Both the position numbers and the translations under genes were made by a program. Source: an uncultured Candidatus Melainabacteria bacterium (GTDB lineage: Bacteria; Cyanobacteriota; Vampirovibrionia; Gastranaerophilales; Gastranaerophilaceae). Taken from it: a stretch of DNA of 54,691 bases. Shown here piece by piece: positions 45,248-54,660 of this stretch (position 1 is the stretch's first letter; each line of letters begins with the position of its first letter). The notes under the pieces are model-generated. The model saw only the letters and a list, made by a program, of their open reading frames with translations. It had not been told where the DNA came from and did no database searches. The stretch spans positions 1 through 54,691 of the forward strand of contig CAKVIE010000014.1 of NCBI GenBank assembly GCA_934754505.1, in the 5' to 3' direction.

Positions 45248-45931
45248 TTACATAACTTTTGAATAAAATCTCTTTACAATAAGCTGCGGTCTTGTGATTG
45301 CAGAACCAATAACAACAGCGTGTGCTCCTAAATCAAATGCTTTTTTGACTTGATCCGGTGTCCAAATTCTTCCCTCTAAAATTACGGGACAATCAAGTAT
45401 TTTAACAGCTTTTTCCAAAAGTTTAAAATCGGGTTCTTCCGTGTTAGAGGTTGAATTTTGCGTATAGCCTGATAATGTTGTTGAAATCATATCAAAACCC
45501 AAAGCTCTTGCGGCAATAGCTTCCGATAGAGTTGAAATATCTGCCATTGTTGCTTTTTTGTGCATTTCAACATATTTTATCAATTTGCGTAAGTTATCTT
45601 TGCCTCGAGGTCTTGAAGTTCCGTCCATAGCTATAATATCCGCCCCTGCTGAAACAAGTTCTGTTATTTCTTTCATTCCGGGGGTGATGTAAACTATTTG
45701 TTTCCAATTTTTGGGAATAACGTCGGGTTTTGTGAGTCCTATGATAGGAACGTTTGTGAATTTTTTTGCATTCTTAATATCTCTTGCACCTGCAAGTCTT
45801 AACGCTCTTGCTCCGCCTTTCAATACGGATTGAATCATTGCATTCATGCATTCTTCCTGATACAAAGGCTCGTTCGGCATAGCTTGAACAGAGATTATTA
45901 TGCTTTTTTTTATTCTTTTAATTACGTTCAT
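45248..45931 (-). CDS. nanE: N-acetylmannosamine-6-phosphate 2-epimerase
   Basis: A 227-residue TIM-barrel protein of the NanE family, converting ManNAc-6-P to GlcNAc-6-P. Family segments are SVQAMPNEPLYQEECMNAMI, GGARALRLAGARDI, IIGLTKPDV, AGADIIAMDGTSRPR, the catalytic Lys/Asp region KATMADISTLSEA, TTLSGYT and VVIGSAITRP. It fits with the adjacent ROK kinase in amino-sugar (sialic acid or ManNAc) catabolism; the lyase NanA is not in the window. Confidence 0.92.
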   Translation of the reverse strand: MNVIKRIKKSIIISVQAMPNEPLYQEECMNAMIQSVLKGGARALRLAGARDIKNAKKFTNVPIIGLTKPDVIPKNWKQIVYITPGMKEITELVSAGADIIAMDGTSRPRGKDNLRKLIKYVEMHKKATMADISTLSEAIAARALGFDMISTTLSGYTQNSTSNTEEPDFKLLEKAVKILDCPVILEGRIWTPDQVKKAFDLGAHAVVIGSAITRPQLIVKRFYSKVM

Positions 45932-45973
45932 TGCCTTTTAATTATACCCCGATTTCTGCATTATTTCAATGGT

Positions 45974-47392
45974 TTAAATATTTTGTAAGTCTTTTTCGAT
46001 TTTTGCTAATAGTATTTCTTTGGAGTCGTTTGAATTGTTCTCGGATAATATTTGTTCATATACGTAACCTATATCTTTTATAGAAAAACCTTTTTTTATG
46101 AGCTCCGATAAAATAAACTTTATTTTTAAACTGCCAATGACTGCAATTTCTTTAGCTAAAGATTTAGAGTAGTTGTCACTTACAAATTTGGAATACTTTT
46201 CGATTTCTTTTAAAGTTATAATTTTATCGGCATTTTCTATTAAGGCTTTTTTAATGTGTGCAACTAAAATATCTACCGGCATTTTTGCTGTAATACCCGA
46301 AAAATATTTTACAAAATCAGTTTTATTTATCCAATAAACTTTTTCTTGTGTCAAAGGGTCTATATCTTCAATTTTTTCTATATTATTAAAGACTTTTTCT
46401 GCTTTTTCAAAGTCTTTTTCTGAAACCATATATTTTTCGGTATAAAAATTCCCGTTTGCTATTTTTATTTCATGAGCATACAAAATATATTCATTCGGAT
46501 TTAACGAAACATTATCACAAACTCTTATTATAGGAACAATATAACCGATTTTTTCAGCTAATAGTCTTCTGCAAGCTGTAATTTTTGGTAATAAAAATTT
46601 TAAGATTTCTGTATTCGGGTTTGCTAAATTACTTCCTATTTCAAGTCTTAAATCATCTCTTTTTGCTTCGGTAAAAGCCGTATTTGTATCGGCAAGATTT
46701 TTTAATTCTTCTCGGAGTTCCTCTAATTTTTTTAGCATTTGATTGGTATATTTATTTACTAAATAATTAAAAACAAAAATAAAAGCTAAAATGGAAGATG
46801 TATAAAAAATTATCGGGTTCTCAAAATAAGAGCCACAATATACAACAGCTTTAACATACAAAAAAGTTATAATTATCCAAGAAACATAGCAGAATATTTC
46901 TGTTTTTTTCTCATTATTTTTCTTGAAAAAATTTATCCGATTATCAGAAAATTTTTCTTTTATGACTTCTTCTTGTTTTTCTTTTGATTTGATAATTTTG
47001 ACGACGGTTTGAGGATATATTTCTTCAACTTTATTTTCAACAGTTTCAAAGAAATCTTTATTCATAAGACCTTCGTCTTTTGAATTTTGAATTATTTCAA
47101 ATACTGTTGATGCGATTATTTCCAAAATTTGATAAGTTTCTTCTTCTGAAACATCTGCTTGTATTAAACAAATGCTTTTGTTTAATACGTAATATAAAAT
47201 TATTTTGCAGGCAAGTTCTTTTTCCTCGTTCAAAATTTGCTTGTCATTTTTGATTTTTTCAGCGTAAATGTCATAAAAGTTATATATATAATTCTTTACG
47301 GTTTGTTCATTATTGTCGTTGAAATTATTAGGAATACATATTTTAGCATTTGTCCAAACTCTATCTATAAAGTTTTTTTCATTAAATGTCAA
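45974..47392 (-). CDS. Membrane protein of unknown function
   Basis: A 472-residue protein. Two adjacent membrane helices are visible at about 170-210 (YVSWIIITFLYVKAVVYCGS and IIFYTSSILAFIFVFNYLV), followed by a short coiled coil (MLKKLEELREELKNLAD). The N-terminal 160 residues and C-terminal 240 residues look soluble and helical, both on the cytoplasmic side if the hairpin topology holds. I recognise no family. It lies 28 bases downstream of the helicase gene. Confidence 0.75.
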   Translation of the reverse strand: MTFNEKNFIDRVWTNAKICIPNNFNDNNEQTVKNYIYNFYDIYAEKIKNDKQILNEEKELACKIILYYVLNKSICLIQADVSEEETYQILEIIASTVFEIIQNSKDEGLMNKDFFETVENKVEEIYPQTVVKIIKSKEKQEEVIKEKFSDNRINFFKKNNEKKTEIFCYVSWIIITFLYVKAVVYCGSYFENPIIFYTSSILAFIFVFNYLVNKYTNQMLKKLEELREELKNLADTNTAFTEAKRDDLRLEIGSNLANPNTEILKFLLPKITACRRLLAEKIGYIVPIIRVCDNVSLNPNEYILYAHEIKIANGNFYTEKYMVSEKDFEKAEKVFNNIEKIEDIDPLTQEKVYWINKTDFVKYFSGITAKMPVDILVAHIKKALIENADKIITLKEIEKYSKFVSDNYSKSLAKEIAVIGSLKIKFILSELIKKGFSIKDIGYVYEQILSENNSNDSKEILLAKIEKDLQNI

Positions 47393-47420
47393 AGCTTTTT
47401 TCCTTTTGTTAAATAATAAA

Positions 47421-49715
47421 TTAATCTACATCAATAGGTTCTCTTAAAATAGCTTTTATCGCCTGTTTTGCCGTATCGTTTAACTGTGGATTAATATACG
47501 GTGCTGCGGAAATTTGCCTCAATATATCTATCGTTCTTTTGAAAATTCTAACAATATCACCCTCTGATGATTGCGACATTTCTGTTATTTCTTCCCACGT
47601 GCAGCCTTCTGCCCACATCTCTATCAACGGTGAATAATACGAATTTATGTACATTTCAGTATCAATATCGTGTTCTCTTTGGACAATCGCTATCTTTTTA
47701 CGGACATTTTTAAGTTGGTTTAATGCCTTTCGGGTTTCTTTCGACAAAGGCTGCGGTACAAATATATCGCCCCTTAAATCCTCCGTAATTACTGCACAAA
47801 TAACTGCCGAAAGCTGTGACGGCGTTAAATCGTCCAAAATTCCGCTCAATAAAATTTCTGAAACAAAAAGCTCATTTTCTGCTCTGATGTATGAACATAA
47901 AAGCCCTTTTTCATTCGGAAAATCCTTTTCCAAATATCCCATCTCACCCAAAACCGCCTTGTGATTTAAGAATTTATTCCAATAAATATCTTTTTCTTTG
48001 GCAATGTTTTTAGTGATACTTTCCGCTTTTTTCTCAAAACGTGCTAACAAATCTAAATCTTTCATGTGTTTTTTGTAATTTCTGCAAATGTCACAATGAT
48101 AAGATTTCATCTTCGCAAGCAAGGCTTTCGTTTTCGTCAAAAATTCTTCAACCTCGGGGGCATCTTTTTGACCTCGCTGTTTTGCCTGTTTAATTAATGT
48201 CTTTGACAACTTTCTGTGAACAACATAAGTTTCTCTTGTTTTGTTATATTCCGATAAATCCTTATTCGTGAGTTTATAAGGACAAACAAAAGTATTAATC
48301 TTTTCAATGGTTTTATTCGTTTCTTCTCTTTGAGCAATCAAGGGCTTTAATCTGTCATTTGAAGAATAATAGCCGAAACTCTTTAATATCAGCTCTTTTG
48401 CCTCTGCAAGCGAGAATTTTTGCAGCAAATTTAAAACCATTGAATATTTTGGCGAAAAACGGCTTTCGAGCGGATTAGCTTCTGATAAAACAAGATCCGC
48501 AACTTCTTCAGGTGTTTGGAATGCCGTTCCGATAATCGTTACATAACCGACTTCGTCCATTCCTCTGCGGCCTGCTCTGCCTGACATTTGTAAAAATTCA
48601 TTCGCCGTCAGTAATCGATGTCCGTTATCCGTTCTCTTGCTTATTGCCGAAATAACCGTTGAACGAGCGGGCATGTTTATCCCTGCTGCCAATGTTTCTG
48701 TCGCAAATACAACTTTTATTAATCCTTTTTGGAAAAGTTTTTCAACCAAAACTTTCCACCCCGGAAGCAAGCCTGCGTGGTGAGCCGCAACACCTTTATA
48801 AAGGTAATCTAAATGTTTATTATGAGTGAGATACGGGTTTTCTTTGAGGTATTCCGCTGTAATTTCTTGAATTTGTTTCGCTTCTTCTTTCGTGATTAAG
48901 TCTAAATCACTGCATTTTTCCATCTGCTCATCACATTTTTTTCTTGAAAAAGTGAAGTAAATCGCAGGAAGCATATTCTTTTTATGCAAAACCGAAATAA
49001 CGTCTTTTGCCGTGTTTCTTTGTTTTAATTTACTTCTAAAGCTTTTATCACGTCTTTCCGGGCGGATTTTGCGATTTAATTTCCCGTCAGGTGTCAAAAG
49101 CGGTAAAATATCATAAGGCTTTGAAGAATCGTAATAATAAAATCTTAACGGTACAGGTCTGAAATCGGTATAAACACATTCTGTATCCGAATGAACAGTA
49201 TTTATCCAGCCGCAAAGCTGTTCCGCATTCGCAACCGTTGCTGAAAGTGCAATAATTTGAATATCAGACGGGCAGTATATTATACTTTCTTCCCAAACAG
49301 TGCCTCTTTCCTCGTCGTTCATATAATGAACTTCATCAAGGACAACGTATTTCACTCCTTGAAGATTTTTCGCAAGCTCGCCGAGATTTGTTCCGTACAA
49401 CATATTTCGGAATACTTCCGTTGTCATAACAACGATTTGTGCATCTCTGTTTATCGAAGTGTCGCCTGTCAAAAGACCGACTTTATCTTCTCCGTATTTT
49501 CTGCCAAAGTCCGTAAACTTTTGATTTGAAAGAGCTTTCAAAGGTGTGGTGTAAATAAGTTTTGTTCCGTTTTCCAAAGCTCTGTGAATTGCGTGCTCCG
49601 CAATACAAGTTTTTCCTGCTCCGGTAGGTGCACAAACGACAACGCTTTTGCCGTCATCGATGTATTTTACTGCCTCTTTTTGAAAGTCATCTAATTCAAA
49701 ATCAAATCCAAACAA
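47421..49715 (-). CDS. Ski2/Mtr4-like DExH helicase with C-terminal DSHCT-like region
   Basis: A 764-residue superfamily 2 helicase. Motifs in order: the Q-like ELDDFQKEAV, I VVCAPTGAGKTCIAEH, Ia TTPLKALSNQKF, Ib GLLTGDTS, II VVLDEVHYM, III ALSATVANAEQLCGW, IV-V FATETLAAGINMPARS, and VI QMSGRAGRRGMDEVGYV. A Cys-containing insert (YHCDICRNYKKHM) precedes the helical C-terminus with EMWAEGCTWEEI, which matches the DSHCT region of Ski2/Dob1 helicases. Expected role: RNA unwinding in RNA turnover. The start is TTG 49715, with no closer ATG before the Q motif; it begins just after the DAHP synthase stop. Confidence 0.9.
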   Translation of the reverse strand: MFGFDFELDDFQKEAVKYIDDGKSVVVCAPTGAGKTCIAEHAIHRALENGTKLIYTTPLKALSNQKFTDFGRKYGEDKVGLLTGDTSINRDAQIVVMTTEVFRNMLYGTNLGELAKNLQGVKYVVLDEVHYMNDEERGTVWEESIIYCPSDIQIIALSATVANAEQLCGWINTVHSDTECVYTDFRPVPLRFYYYDSSKPYDILPLLTPDGKLNRKIRPERRDKSFRSKLKQRNTAKDVISVLHKKNMLPAIYFTFSRKKCDEQMEKCSDLDLITKEEAKQIQEITAEYLKENPYLTHNKHLDYLYKGVAAHHAGLLPGWKVLVEKLFQKGLIKVVFATETLAAGINMPARSTVISAISKRTDNGHRLLTANEFLQMSGRAGRRGMDEVGYVTIIGTAFQTPEEVADLVLSEANPLESRFSPKYSMVLNLLQKFSLAEAKELILKSFGYYSSNDRLKPLIAQREETNKTIEKINTFVCPYKLTNKDLSEYNKTRETYVVHRKLSKTLIKQAKQRGQKDAPEVEEFLTKTKALLAKMKSYHCDICRNYKKHMKDLDLLARFEKKAESITKNIAKEKDIYWNKFLNHKAVLGEMGYLEKDFPNEKGLLCSYIRAENELFVSEILLSGILDDLTPSQLSAVICAVITEDLRGDIFVPQPLSKETRKALNQLKNVRKKIAIVQREHDIDTEMYINSYYSPLIEMWAEGCTWEEITEMSQSSEGDIVRIFKRTIDILRQISAAPYINPQLNDTAKQAIKAILREPIDVD

Positions 49716-49717
49716 TA

Positions 49718-50746
49718 TTATATTCTTTCTTCTTCCATTAAGTCCATCAAGTGATTTAAGCGTTTCATTGTTTGCTTAAATTGTTCAATGGTCAAACTTT
49801 GAGCACCGTCTGATGAGGCACAGTCAGGGTTATGGTGAACTTCCATCATAACACCGTCTGCTCCGACTACCAAACCTGCTTTTGCCAAAGGTTCTACCAA
49901 ATATCTTCTTCCTGTTCCGTGGCTCGGGTCGATTATTATCGGCAAGTGTGAATACTTCTTAATTACAGGAATTGCAGCTACATCAAGCGTGTTTCTTGTG
50001 TATGTGCTGTCAAAACCTCTTACCCCTCTTTCACACAAAATAACTTTCGGGTTGCCTGTGCAAAGAATGTGTTCAGCTGCAAGTAAAAATTCTCTGATTG
50101 TAGCTGCGGGACCGTTTTTCAACATAATCGGTTTGCCCGTTTGACCTGCTGCCTTTAATAATTTGAAGTTTTGCATATTTCTTGCACCGATTTGAAGTAC
50201 ATCTGCATATTGGCAGATAAGCGGCAAATCAAGTGTATCCATAACTTCCGTTACAACAAGCATGCCCGTTTTTTCGGAAGCTATTTTCAAAAATTCAAGA
50301 CCTTTTTCTTCATAACCTTGAAAATCATAGGGTGAAGTTCTGGGTTTAAAAGCACCGCCTCTGAGGAAGTTGCAGCCGCATTCTCTTGCAGCATCAGCAA
50401 CTCTTAAAAGACCGTCTAATTCTTTTTCAACGCAGCAAGGTCCGACCATCATTTGCGGACGATTTTTTCCGCCGATTTTTACGCCGTTTGCAAATTCGAT
50501 AACTGTATCTTCCGGTTGGCCCTCTCGTGATGCGAGTTTGTATGGTTCCGAAATTAATTTAACTTCTCGAACGCCCTCATAAGATGCGACTGCATTCGGT
50601 TGAAATAATTTTCTGTCACCGATTGCCGCAATTACTGTCATTATATCGCCTCGGTTTAATACAGCTTTAAATCCGTTTGATTCGAGATAGTAAACTACTG
50701 CCTGAATTTGTTCTTCAGTAGCTTTAGGTTCCATTACTATTATCAT
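49718..50746 (-). CDS. aroF: 3-deoxy-7-phosphoheptulonate (DAHP) synthase, class I beta
   Basis: A 342-residue enzyme for the first step of the shikimate pathway, joining phosphoenolpyruvate and erythrose 4-phosphate. The N-terminal ferredoxin-like regulatory domain (1-70) begins MIIVMEPKATEEQIQAVVYY. The barrel has MVGPCCVE, GGAFKPRTSPYDFQGY, the metal and substrate residues in IDPSHGTGRR, and VMMEVHHNPDCASSDGAQS. The usual LKRG is LKNG here. Its regulatory domain implies feedback inhibition by an aromatic end product. Confidence 0.94.
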   Translation of the reverse strand: MIIVMEPKATEEQIQAVVYYLESNGFKAVLNRGDIMTVIAAIGDRKLFQPNAVASYEGVREVKLISEPYKLASREGQPEDTVIEFANGVKIGGKNRPQMMVGPCCVEKELDGLLRVADAARECGCNFLRGGAFKPRTSPYDFQGYEEKGLEFLKIASEKTGMLVVTEVMDTLDLPLICQYADVLQIGARNMQNFKLLKAAGQTGKPIMLKNGPAATIREFLLAAEHILCTGNPKVILCERGVRGFDSTYTRNTLDVAAIPVIKKYSHLPIIIDPSHGTGRRYLVEPLAKAGLVVGADGVMMEVHHNPDCASSDGAQSLTIEQFKQTMKRLNHLMDLMEEERI

Positions 50747-50776
50747 AATTCCTGTCCTTATATATATTTGTCTGTT

Positions 50777-52144
50777 TTAAAACTTTGGATATTGAGGAAA
50801 TTTCGGCATCTTCGGCATTTTGAACTTGCCTTTTTTAGCTTTTTCCTGAATATTTGAGAAACCTTTCATCATTTTTCTCATTTGCTCAAATTGAGTAATT
50901 ATTAAATTAACTTCGTGCATTGGAAGTCCCGAACCTGCCGATAATCTGCGTTTTCTTGAACTGTTGATTAATTCGGGGTTATCTCTTTCTTCGGGGGTCA
51001 TACTGTTGATGAATGTTTCAACTTTTTTAAGCTGTTTTTCGCCCTCTTGAGCTATCGTTTCACGATTTTCTTTATTCAAACCCGGGATAGGTAACATTCC
51101 GAGCAAGTTTTCGATTGAGCCGAACATTTTCATCTGTTTTTGAATTTTCAAAAAGTCGTTGAAGGTGAATTCGGCTTTTTTCATTTTTGCTTCAAATTCT
51201 TTTGCTTGTTTTTCGTCAAAAACTTCTTGAGCTTTTTCAACGAGAGAAACAATATCACCCATGCCTAAAATTCTATCTGCAAGTCTTGCGGGGTGAAATT
51301 CTTCAAGCGGTTCGATTTTTTCACCTTTACCTAAAAATTTAATCGGTTTGCCCGTTTGGTGAACAACACTTAATGCGGCACCGCCTCTTGAATCACCGTC
51401 TGCCTTTGTTAAAATCGTACCTGTGATTTCTAATTGGGCATTGAAATCTCTTGCAACGTTAACAGCTTCTTGACCTGTCATTGCATCAATTACAAGTAAT
51501 TTTTCCTGTGGTTGGTAAATTCTGTCTAAAATCAAAAGTTCAGCCATCATTTCCGTATCTATTTGCAAACGACCTGCCGTATCTATCAAGACAGGGTTAT
51601 AGCTTTCGTTTTTAGCTTTTTCAACTGCATCGGCAACGATTTTTTGAACATCGGTTGAACCGTCTATTGTGTAAACATCAACGCCGATTTGTTCACCTAA
51701 TGTTTTTAATTGGGTAATTGCTGCTGGACGATAAACGTCTGCTGCTACCATTAAAGGTTTTCTTCCGTCTTTTTTGAATTTCATTGCAAGTTTTGCACAA
51801 GATGTTGTTTTACCTGAACCTTGCAAACCTAACATCATTATGATTGACGGTTTCCCGCTTAAATCCAGCGGAGCATCTTCTTTACCCAAAAGTTCGGTTA
51901 TTTCATCGTGAACGATTTTGACGAGTTGTTGGCTCGGATTTACACCTTCTACAACCTTTTCGCCTGCTGCACGTTCTCTAACTTTTGATATAAACGATTT
52001 TACAACCGTTAAATTTACGTCGGCTTCAAGCAAAGCTCGTCTTATTTCACGCAAAGCGTCCTGCATATTATCTTCGGTTAATTTGTCGTTGCCCGAAGTT
52101 TTTCTGATAATTTCCGTTAATCGTTCCGATAAATTGTCAAACAT
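50777..52144 (-). CDS. ffh: Signal recognition particle GTPase Ffh
   Basis: A 455-residue protein with the N domain (1-85), the G domain with P-loop LGLQGSGKTTSCAKLA, DTAGRLQIDTEMMAEL, TKADGDSRGGAALSV and GEKIEPLEEFHPARLADRIL, and a Met-rich M domain carrying the RNA-binding SSRKRRLSAGSGLPMHEV. It targets nascent membrane proteins to the translocon with 4.5S RNA. It lies 3 bases after clpP. Confidence 0.97.
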   Translation of the reverse strand: MFDNLSERLTEIIRKTSGNDKLTEDNMQDALREIRRALLEADVNLTVVKSFISKVRERAAGEKVVEGVNPSQQLVKIVHDEITELLGKEDAPLDLSGKPSIIMMLGLQGSGKTTSCAKLAMKFKKDGRKPLMVAADVYRPAAITQLKTLGEQIGVDVYTIDGSTDVQKIVADAVEKAKNESYNPVLIDTAGRLQIDTEMMAELLILDRIYQPQEKLLVIDAMTGQEAVNVARDFNAQLEITGTILTKADGDSRGGAALSVVHQTGKPIKFLGKGEKIEPLEEFHPARLADRILGMGDIVSLVEKAQEVFDEKQAKEFEAKMKKAEFTFNDFLKIQKQMKMFGSIENLLGMLPIPGLNKENRETIAQEGEKQLKKVETFINSMTPEERDNPELINSSRKRRLSAGSGLPMHEVNLIITQFEQMRKMMKGFSNIQEKAKKGKFKMPKMPKFPQYPKF

Positions 52145-52147
52145 TTT

Positions 52148-52765
52148 CTATTCTTTCTTTCCAAAATCAGCGCTTGTAATTACTCTATCAATCAAACCAT
52201 ACTCGCATGCCTGTTGTGCTGACATGTAGTAATCTCTTTCCGTGTCGGCTTTAATTTTTTCGAGAGGTTGACCTGTATGCTTTGCAAGCAATTCATTCAA
52301 AGTCGTTCTCATTCTTAAAATTTCTTTTGCTTCAATTTCGATATCCGAAGCTTGACCTTTTGCACCGCCCAAAGGTTGGTGAATCATTATTCTTGAACTC
52401 GGAAGTGATAATCTTTTGCCTTTTGTTCCTGCTGAAAGCAAAAATGCACCCATACTTGCAGCTTCGCCGATACAAATTGTGCTGACATCTGCTCTGATAT
52501 GGTTCATTGTATCAAATATTGCAAAACCTGCAGTTATTACACCCCCCGGAGAATTTATGTATAACATAATATCTTTTTCAGGGTTTTCGCTATCTAAAAG
52601 CAATAACTGTGCGACAATTGAGTTTGCCATTTCATCATCGATTTCTTCGCCCAAGAAAATTATTCTTTCTCTCAACAATCTTGAAAAAATGTCGAAAGAG
52701 CGTTCGCCTCTTGATGAAGCCTCTATTACCGTCGGCATATATGATATAATTTTACCGTAATCCAT
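52148..52765 (-). CDS. clpP: ATP-dependent Clp protease proteolytic subunit
   Basis: A 205-residue serine peptidase with the catalytic triad S104 (IGEAASMGAFLL), H129 (RIMIHQPLGGAKGQ) and D178 (ADTERDYYMSAQQA). The N-terminus MPTVIEASSRGERSFDIFSR is typical, with a 9-residue extension before it that may be processed. It works in the Clp protease with a ClpX or ClpA/C partner, not in this window. Confidence 0.97.
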   Translation of the reverse strand: MDYGKIISYMPTVIEASSRGERSFDIFSRLLRERIIFLGEEIDDEMANSIVAQLLLLDSENPEKDIMLYINSPGGVITAGFAIFDTMNHIRADVSTICIGEAASMGAFLLSAGTKGKRLSLPSSRIMIHQPLGGAKGQASDIEIEAKEILRMRTTLNELLAKHTGQPLEKIKADTERDYYMSAQQACEYGLIDRVITSADFGKKE

Positions 52766-52864
52766 GTTCTTTTCCTTTGATAATATTCACTATATAATTA
52801 TATTAAAAGAATAACACGATAACAAGAAATATTACAGTATTAATATTAATTAAGCAGGATTACT

Positions 52865-53389
52865 ATGTTTGATTGTTTTGATAAGCCCGTTTATGCCGAT
52901 GCGGAATCACTTTTTGTTTATCCTCGTGAGGTTACGGGACTTTATGAAAAAGACAATATAATTTACAAATATGCTTATCCGGATACGGATTATCCTATTT
53001 TAAGACTTCCTTTCGATATCCATGACGGCAAAGGTGAAGTGCTTCCTCACGGAATGTACATGATTGCTCTCGATTCCGAAAGAAAATATCTTATGTTTCT
53101 TCAAAGCAACGAACTCAAAGCAAGAGTTCCCGTTGCAAGTTATTCCGACAAAATGACGACAGATAAGGATTTTGAAAAACGGGAAGAATTGGCTAACAAA
53201 TACCAAAAATATATGTATCGTGGGAAACAAAAAAAAGCTAAAGAATATTTGCACGAACTTGAAGTTTATGACAAAAGAGTCCGTACCAAAATGTCTGCTA
53301 CCATTGATACAAGTCAAGACGGGATTTATGTCCTTTTGTATGAAACAGCTTTTAGTAAAGCTTTCGCAATTATTCCAAGGTATAAATAA
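52865..53389 (+). CDS. Protein of unknown function, 174 residues
   Basis: A beta-rich protein with a Lys/Glu-rich helical segment (about 100-140). It has no signal peptide. The core GEVLPHGMYMIALDSERKYL followed by FLQSNELKARVPVASY has the same strand layout as the secreted protein at 33390, so distant kinship is possible. An AGGA site precedes ATG 52865. It is divergent from clpP. Function unknown. Confidence 0.65.
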   Translation: MFDCFDKPVYADAESLFVYPREVTGLYEKDNIIYKYAYPDTDYPILRLPFDIHDGKGEVLPHGMYMIALDSERKYLMFLQSNELKARVPVASYSDKMTTDKDFEKREELANKYQKYMYRGKQKKAKEYLHELEVYDKRVRTKMSATIDTSQDGIYVLLYETAFSKAFAIIPRYK

Positions 53390-53470
53390 ATTGCCTTAAC
53401 ATTTCAAAAATATCTTTTTATTTTCCTCTATGTTTTTAGTATTATAAAAATAAATAGAGGTTTAATAATC

Positions 53471-54463
53471 ATGACAGATGTATATTTAGGTATAGACGTA
53501 GGCTCGGTTACAACAAAATTGGCAATGGTTGATACAAACGGTCAACCCGTTGACTGTTTTATGATAAGAACTTCGGGACAGCCTGTAAAAGCCGTTCAGT
53601 CGGGCATGAAAAGTTTATACGCTCAAGCTAAAACGGAATATAACGTTTTAGGCGTCGGCACAACAGGCAGCGGCAGAAATCTTGCAGGTGCTTTAGTCGG
53701 TGCTGATATTATTAAAAACGAAATTACGGCTCACGCAGTTGCGGCAAGCACTTATGTTCCAGATGTTCAAACAATTCTTGAAATCGGCGGACAAGACAGT
53801 AAAATTATTATTCTTCGTGACGGAATTGTTACGGATTTCGCTATGAATACTGTTTGTGCGGCAGGTACGGGAAGTTTTCTTGACCAACAGGCATCAAGAT
53901 TGAATGTTCCGATTGAAAATTTTGGTGATGTAGCTTTAAAATCAACTGCTCCTGCAAGAATTGCAGGCCGATGCGGTGTTTTTGCGGAAAGTGATTTAAT
54001 CCACAAACAACAACTCGGTTATCCTCAGGAAGATTTGTTATACGGTTTGTGTCAAGCACTTGTAAGAAATTATTTGAGTAACCTTGCTTTAGGTAAAGAA
54101 ATTTTACCGACAGTTACGTTCCAAGGTGGTGTTGCAACAAACAAAGGCATGGTTAAGGCTTTTGAAGAAGCATTAGGTTTGAAAGTTGTAGTTCCCGAAA
54201 ATCACCAAAATATGGGTGCAATCGGGGCGGCACTTCTTGCTATGGAAAATCACCAATACACAGAACAACCGACGAAATTCAAAGGTCAACACGTTGGAGA
54301 TATGACATTCCATTCGATGACAAGACAATGCAGCGGCTGTTCAAATAACTGCGAAATTATTACCATTACGGAAGAAGATCCCGATGCAATTTCTTCGGAA
54401 GATAAAAAACCGAAAATTATTGCTCGCTGGGGCGGTACTTGCGGAAAATGGGATTTGGCTTAA
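53471..54463 (+). CDS. BadF/BadG/HgdC-type dehydratase-activase-like ATPase
   Basis: A 330-residue ASKHA-fold ATPase of the 2-hydroxyacyl-CoA dehydratase activator family: phosphate-1 motif YLGIDVGSVTTKLAMVD, GIGGQDSKIIIL-like (EIGGQDSKIIILRDG), the [4Fe-4S]-ligating C129 (NTVCAAGTGSFLDQQASRL) and C168 (AGRCGVFAESD), and GGVATNKGMVKAFE. After the usual end a Cys-rich tail follows (QCSGCSNNCEI, GGTCGKW), about 55 residues. Such activators inject electrons into a partner dehydratase; none is in view. A GAGG site precedes ATG 53471. Confidence 0.88.
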   Translation: MTDVYLGIDVGSVTTKLAMVDTNGQPVDCFMIRTSGQPVKAVQSGMKSLYAQAKTEYNVLGVGTTGSGRNLAGALVGADIIKNEITAHAVAASTYVPDVQTILEIGGQDSKIIILRDGIVTDFAMNTVCAAGTGSFLDQQASRLNVPIENFGDVALKSTAPARIAGRCGVFAESDLIHKQQLGYPQEDLLYGLCQALVRNYLSNLALGKEILPTVTFQGGVATNKGMVKAFEEALGLKVVVPENHQNMGAIGAALLAMENHQYTEQPTKFKGQHVGDMTFHSMTRQCSGCSNNCEIITITEEDPDAISSEDKKPKIIARWGGTCGKWDLA

Positions 54464-54485
54464 AGGCTTAAAACTTTTTTTTACT

Positions 54486-54520
54486 AAGACAGGTCAGGTA
54501 TTACTTGACCTGTCTTTTTT
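54486..54520 (+). terminator. Terminator of the activase gene
   Basis: GACAGGTCA pairs with TGACCTGTC and is followed by six T residues. Confidence 0.9.
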
Positions 54521-54660
54521 GTTTGTCATCACAAGGCAAAGCCTCTCGCAATGACATCAAAAAGAAGTCGTCATCACGAGTGGGGTTTTTCGCAATGACA
54601 TCGGAAAAAAAGTTGTCATCACGAGGAGTGAAACGACGTGGTGATCCAGTGGTTTATATA
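54521..54660. repeat. Dispersed repeats of the GTCATTGCGAGGA type
   Basis: Three degenerate units start with GTCATCAC(A/G)AG at about 54526, 54571 and 54616, two ending in CGCAATGACATC and the last in GTGAAACGACGTGGTGATCCAG. This is the well-known intergenic repeat family seen in many bacterial groups. No gene is present to the window end. Confidence 0.75.
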
